Below are positions 59,584 through 64,000 of a DNA stretch of 64,000 nucleotides, piece after piece. Within the stretch, counting starts at the first letter, position 1. Each line of letters starts with the position of its first letter. The notes below the pieces were generated by a model. That model made no database searches. It worked only from the letters and a program-made list of their open reading frames with translations, and was not told where the DNA came from. The translations under genes and the position numbers were made by a program. Source of the DNA: Mesodorylaimus sp. YZB2_4 (lineage: Eukaryota > Nematoda > Enoplea > Dorylaimida > Dorylaimidae). The stretch lies in NCBI GenBank assembly GCA_030248295.1, contig JASANH010000938.1:2294001-2358000 (forward strand), read 5' to 3'.

Positions 59584-60287
59584 CTCGAAAATGTCAGTGG
59601 CACTTGCGCAAGCACCTTAACATAACTGGAAATTCCTAACAGGCCCTAGACAAAGGGTGCAGGTTGGTTTTGAATCAGATGAAATAGGTATTGTATGTTT
59701 TAATGGTGCTTGTGCACTGTGAGGGTAAAACACTTGTGCCCGTTCCAGGACATCATAGTTAAAAATTCTGAGAGGTACAGTAATAATGTACCCCCGATGT
59801 TCCGCTGTGATCGCTTGTGTGCATGGTCCAGGTTTCAGCGAAAACCTGATATTGGGAGTCTGTCGCTTAAAAATGCCATTGATGCAACGGGCACCATGGC
59901 CTGTGAAGGTACAGTACGTGGACTCGAACATCTTGAAGCGAAAGTTGGAACTACCTGTTGCTCTGCCACTTTCATTGGGTCTAAGAACCAGAATTTCGTT
60001 GCTTTCCCCGGCCACGAAACAATGGAATACTGATAACATACAGTATACATACAGTACATGTGGTGACTGCAGCAGAAATCTAGGTGTTATGTTAAAGACC
60101 CCAGTAGAGAAAACTACTTTACAAGTTGATAACAAGCAGAGCAAGTGAGTAGTAGGTGCGCTGCGCTAGTGCTGCAGCTGGTAACATTCTCGTAGAAGTA
60201 ACCTTTGCGGTAACCTAATCACGAGCGGTGCGTAAGCAAAGTGGCGTGAGACTATGACCTGCCAAGTATGCGAACTACCAATGCGTT
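59584..60287 (-). repeat. Long inverted repeat 2, right arm
   Basis: Inverted copy of 56069-56775. The high similarity suggests a recent duplication or a homogenised pair. Its outer end abuts the 3' remnant of the LINE at 60288. On the minus strand it carries the unbroken version of the shared open frame (60039-59617). Confidence 0.88.
59617..60039 (-). CDS. Repeat-borne open frame of unknown function (140 residues)
   Basis: From an ATG at 60039 the frame runs to TAA at 59617. The translation begins MLSVFHCFVAGESNEILVLR and includes FRFKMFESTYCTFTGHGARC and SDSKPTCTLCLGPVRNFQLC. The frame stays open upstream of the ATG as well. The matching arm at 56069-56775 has the same frame with a one-base loss in a G run. 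Other frames on both strands of the repeat are also long and open, so coding is uncertain. I do not recognise the product. Confidence 0.3.
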   Translation of the reverse strand: MLSVFHCFVAGESNEILVLRPNESGRATGSSNFRFKMFESTYCTFTGHGARCINGIFKRQTPNIRFSLKPGPCTQAITAEHRGYIITVPLRIFNYDVLERAQVFYPHSAQAPLKHTIPISSDSKPTCTLCLGPVRNFQLC

Positions 60288-62363
60288 TTTTCTATTATTC
60301 CATAAAACAGACCGAGCAATATCCTCTGAGGTGAGAATATGTCCTAGCCTCCTCGACAGAGTAAACCAATCCGCTAAAGCTTCTTTGTAATAGGCTGGAA
60401 AATCCTGTGGTAAAAATCTCACATCAAAATCACTGGACAACAAAAGTGCGCCTCCAAATGGAGTCAGCACAGAAGTCAAAAAAGATGTCCACCCAAGCTA
60501 TTCGGGACTGGCTAGATAGCGAGCTAACCAAGCTATTCTCAAACTGCGCACGCACAGATCGATATCGATTACGCTGAGGGCCCGTGGGGGATAGGTGCAG
60601 CGATCACACTACGCTTCACTTTTGGACGGGCTCACGATCAGTTCAAAAGCTCAGGTTCAAATAAAAAGCTCAGTTTAATTCTTGTATGACCGAATCAGCT
60701 AGCGAGGAGGTAAAAAAATTTGAAGAGGATGAGTGATTTGAGATAAACACAAGGTTTTGACAATCAAATTACGCCCGATCAAACTCAGTCCCCTAAGTTT
60801 TCAAGGATTAAGCAGCGCATCATAATTTTCAGCTCGTTTTTCGAAATTCAACACATATCCTTGTTCGGGATCACTACAATTTAAGTGAGCTCCCAGATAC
60901 TTGAAAGGACCTTTTCCAATATGGCAACCAAAATCAGCCAAGTCATTGCAATTTGCTCCTCCCAATGAGGTAATCATGGTTTTCCTCAAATTTAGCTTCG
61001 AGCCAGATAGATTTTCAAAAGCTCAGAAAAGTCCTATCGCGCGACGAACTGACTGAGTCTGATTGTGGGTAGTAGCTGTATCATCTGCAAACTGAAGAGT
61101 GGGCATTTTACTAGCGCCTAAAGCCAGTGCCGACGCCGTCATCTCAATCTTATAATAGGATGCAAACGATTGCATCACCAAAATAAAAAGATAAGCAGAA
61201 ATTGGATCCCCCTGACGGCAGCCTCGTTTTATCGGAAAAAAGGGAGTGAGTGAATCATTCGCTATCACTGAAGAATACACTTCATTGTTACATAATTTCA
61301 CCATCAATACAGGAATTGGGAAAATTCAATTCATGAAAAAGCAGTTCTAGAAAATCCCATTCCACAGAGTCAAAAGCTTTTTCGAAATCGTACAAAACAA
61401 CTTATCCTTCCTTACTTCCAGACTTATACAAGGAAATCAGATCCGCTAATTATCTAATATGCTCACAAATGAAGCGACATTTCAAATAAGACAACTGTTC
61501 AGGGGCAACCAAAGAATTTAAGACTTTCGCCAATCGTCTGGCACGTGCTTTAGAAAAAATTTTGTAGTCGCAGGCGAGTAGAGCTATTGGACGCCTAGAA
61601 GACTGATCTTTTGGTCTATCAACCTCAGGGACTGGTTTAAATATCAACCTTATGCAAGACCTCCTTTGCTCTAAAGCCAAAGTTTCAGACTCAACTGAGT
61701 GCCTTACACAGTCATGAAAACAGGAAACAGCTCTGCCCAAAATGTTTTTAAAAAATCGGTTGGGAACCCATTTTCTTCAGCCCTGGAGCTTTGTTCAGAG
61801 CAATGGAAAAAACAGCCGCTCTTCACTCATTTTCAGAAATCTTTCATCATTTTCTTTTGTTCATCCGACAACCTAGGAAGTAAGGGGTCTTTTAGAAACC
61901 TGTCCAAATCAGCGCTACATACAGGAAGCTTGTGCCTTTTTGACTGAAAGAGGTCAGAAAAAAAATCCTATTTGGTCTTTGATGACAGACTGGTCATCCA
62001 CCATCTGTCCGTTTACTTCAATACAATCAAGTATTGTATATTTGTTGCGCTTTTTCTCCATTTGAAAGAAATATCGAGTGCTTTTTTCCCCCAGCTCCGC
62101 CCGCCTCACCCGAGCTCTGTCATGGCTGCTTTAGCTCTCGCTTCTTCCAGCCTCACAATCTCAGCTCTACAAAAGGCTAATCGTTCCAGTACCCTGGAAA
62201 CGTCATAATCCGAGAATTGCTCTGGGATTTCGAAGAGAATTCTTGAAAGTAGGGAAATTTCTGACAAGAGAAGAACTGCGTTTTCACCAGGAAAAGGGGA
62301 AATTCGAAATGCGCTTATTCGGTTCAAAAAGCCAATTCGGTTCGGTTCGGTAAAAATCGCCAA
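60252..62363 (-). mobile_element. Decayed LINE (non-LTR retrotransposon) remnant
   Basis: Minus-strand fragments in proper order: an upstream helical region (62363-62106, including LAFCRAEIVRLEEARAKA), RT N-terminal blocks (61740-61450: RLIFKPVPEVDRP, RRPIALLACDYKIFSK, LARARRL-like), motif A (about 61410-61345: LYDFEKAFDSVEWDFLELLF), motifs B and C (61307-61023: GCRQGDPISAYLFIL, LQFADDTATT), a KYLGAHL block (60989-60801) and a C-terminal block (60479-60252: FLPQDFPAYYKEALADW). Frames are interrupted by stops and shifts, so it is inactive. The 3' end is truncated against the inverted repeat at 60287. Confidence 0.85.
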
Positions 62364-63312
62364 TCCAGTGGTTCAGTCCGGCCGGTTCGGTCTATGCTGG
62401 GCTCAAAATTTTTTCATTTGGAAGACCGGTGATCGAATCGTCCTGCATTACGAAGTGAAAAGTAAGGATTTCAGTGATTTTTTATCGCGTTTGATTTGGC
62501 GCTATGCTTCATACTGTTAAAAATTTGTTTTTTGGTTGCAAAGCTGAAAGTTGAGCTGGTGAAACTTTTCGAGTTCAGCATGTCCCTCGCTGATTGCCTC
62601 CTCGGGGCGCAACTGGAAACACAATAAGCTACGAAATCAGCTACGGCTAGCAGTACTTGAGTGGCTAAATATCAGCAGGGTTTCGAATTTTGGTCATATT
62701 CATGCATGGTCGATTATACCATGTGTGGCGGCGCTCTTTTCCGAATATAAATCGATAAGAGGTGTCAGAATTAATCCATCTGATACCTTCGGCGAACCCG
62801 AAAGTCCGACGCTGTATCGGTCTTGCACGAGTAGGTCTGATGGCGATTCGCAGGCTTAACCGCCGGAGTCGCGTCTCAGGCTGAATTGCCGGTGCACGAA
62901 AAGTGGTGCTGGGTGAGAGGATACTACTGTGTCAGCTGCTCGTGGCGGAGTGGTGTGAGGGAGCTGTTACCTAGCTAGTGGTAGTAGGGGTGTGAATGTC
63001 AACCTCTCGATCAGGATCGCCTGGTCGAGGGGGGCGCACTTTCGCGCCCCCTTGAGCTCCCCCCCCCCCCGGAAATACAGAATCGCTGGAGTTCCAATGG
63101 GCTATTCTGTTTCCTGCAGCAGCAGCAGAGCGTAGCAGGCTGGCTAAATGGCTTTCCTTTGGACTCGCGCACAATAGTCTTTGGTCAATGAGTGACAAAC
63201 TGTGTAAAGTGCAGTAGGTCACCGAGTGTTATAGCAAGGATTTTTAGCGGAGGCGTTTGCTTGCTTGCCGAAACGTTGAACGGCGCGCTAGTAGAAGTGT
63301 TCTGCTCTAACA
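62364..63312. other. Intergenic and promoter region of the right-edge secreted protein gene
   Basis: Contains a GGTTCGGTTCGG repeat (62337-62355), a C run at 63061-63070 and a strong G+C hairpin (listed separately). It should hold the promoter and 5' UTR of the gene starting at 63313. No other gene is seen. Confidence 0.4.
63030..63051. other. G+C-rich hairpin
   Basis: A perfect 8-base-pair stem (GGGGGCGC against GCGCCCCC, 63030-63037 with 63044-63051) closes a six-base loop, followed 10 bases later by a C run of 10 or more. It lies about 260 bases upstream of the secreted-protein ATG. Function is unknown. Confidence 0.4.
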
Positions 63313-64000
63313 ATGAATAGGGTCTCGGTGCTGCTGATGCTACTCGCTTTTGTCACTTCGGCAGCTCGTCAGGTGTCGGGTATGTCAATTAGTTTATTTT
63401 AAATAACACTCGTTACACGACACTCGCTCTACACAGGCTTCGCGGTCAATCACCCAATGCAGTTGCTCAAAAACGTCGCCAACTCATGGAAAGATGGAGC
63501 CGATGCGATGACCAGCATAGTTTCGCGAGACGTCTCTCCGAAAATCACGAAGAAGAACTCGACGACAAGTGACTTGGGACTGACTAGCTCCGCTATGTCA
63601 ACGTCGAAAGCTGTGACGTCGTCATCGGCATCATCGAAGCCTTCATTGACGACGACAGCGACTGAGTCACCGGCTATCATCGCGTCGAGGAGCGAGAAAA
63701 GCTCCATGACTGAACCCGAAACATCCTCTTCGATGACGACTGAAGAAAGCACAATGACATCTCGAACGTCGAAAAGCACCACATTGACCACGCGGACGAG
63801 CGACACATTCACAACGTTCACCAGGTCGACTTCAGCAGAATCAGTCTCTGCGAAGGGGACAACTACCTCGACGGGAAACTCTTCGATGTCGTCAGCGTCT
63901 TCTGTGACCACAGGTGCAAATAACAAAACGAAGACGGTGTCAACGAGTACTCCGACAAGCACATCGACGATCTCTATTTTCATACAAACGACCCCATCCG
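63313..64000 (+). CDS. Secreted Ser/Thr-rich mucin-like protein, 5' part (partial at the right edge)
   Basis: Exon 1 (63313-63379) encodes a signal peptide (MNRVSVLLMLLAFVTSAARQ) and exits in phase 1 at GTATGTC. After a 57-base intron, exon 2 (63437 onward) begins after CTCTACACAG and stays open to the window end, for at least 187 codons. A short non-repetitive stretch (GFAVNHPMQLLKNVANSWKD) is followed by sequence that is mostly Ser and Thr with Ala, Lys and Glu (TSSSASSKPS, STTLTTRTSDTFTTFT). This predicts heavy O-glycosylation and an extracellular, cuticle or surface-coat role; that role is inference. The opposite strand is also open over 63450-63983, but it is Val/Asp-rich, as expected of the complement of Ser/Thr codons, and I treat it as a shadow. 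The C-terminus is outside the window. Confidence 0.82.

Noticed and set aside
63450-63983. A 177-codon Val/Asp-rich minus-strand open frame at the right edge
   Set aside because: It mirrors the Ser/Thr-rich plus-strand exon, which has a signal peptide and an in-phase intron.
1-64000. tRNA, rRNA, CRISPR, operon or prokaryotic-type signals
   Set aside because: None were recognised; the window is eukaryotic with spliced genes, and no cloverleaf-like or repeat-spacer structure was seen.

Overview
This is a metazoan genomic window: intron-rich genes with GT-AG introns (many only 53-65 bases, T-rich acceptors ending TTTCAG, TTTTAG or TTGCAG), head-to-head and nested transcription, and decayed retroelements. 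The architecture of the main gene, with one shared N-terminus feeding either a plectin-repeat terminal exon or a spectrin-repeat arm, is that of the nematode vab-10 locus. I therefore favour a nematode or another small-genome ecdysozoan; no species call is made.

Layout. (1) 1-1792, minus strand: a 597-codon open reading frame running off the left edge, part of an unrecognised, low-complexity, basic and histidine-rich protein. (2) 5524-8344, minus strand: a complete eight-exon ABHD2-type alpha/beta-hydrolase gene whose splice phases close to a 428-residue protein. (3) 9325-47696, plus strand: a complete spectraplakin gene (vab-10 / short stop / MACF1-dystonin family) filling about 60% of the window. 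I resolved 24 shared exons (CH1-CH2 actin-binding domain, plakin domain with SH3), then a choice between one 6.9-kb plectin-repeat exon with its own stop (A-type, 3651 residues) and 35 further exons encoding spectrin repeats, two EF-hands, a GAS2 domain and a TxIP-containing tail (B-type, 4478 residues). Several alternative starts are visible. The most striking is a 357-codon exon encoding two hydrophobic segments that would splice in phase directly onto CH2. (4) 48-50 kb, minus strand: a probable single-pass membrane protein exon and a possible small cysteine-rich exon. (5) 50.9-62.4 kb: a transposon-rich block with a broken BEL/Pao-type retroelement, two interleaved pairs of long inverted repeats, and a broken LINE. 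(6) 63313-64000, plus strand: the start of a secreted Ser/Thr-rich, mucin-like protein that continues off the right edge.

How the genes relate. The ABHD2 and spectraplakin genes are divergent, with about 980 bases between start codons, and may share a promoter region. The spectraplakin gene appears to use alternative promoters to choose its actin-binding or membrane end, and alternative terminal exons to choose its intermediate-filament-type (plectin repeat) or microtubule-type (GAS2/TxIP) end. All gene models come from reading splice signals, frame and family motifs by eye; no alignment or transcript data were available.
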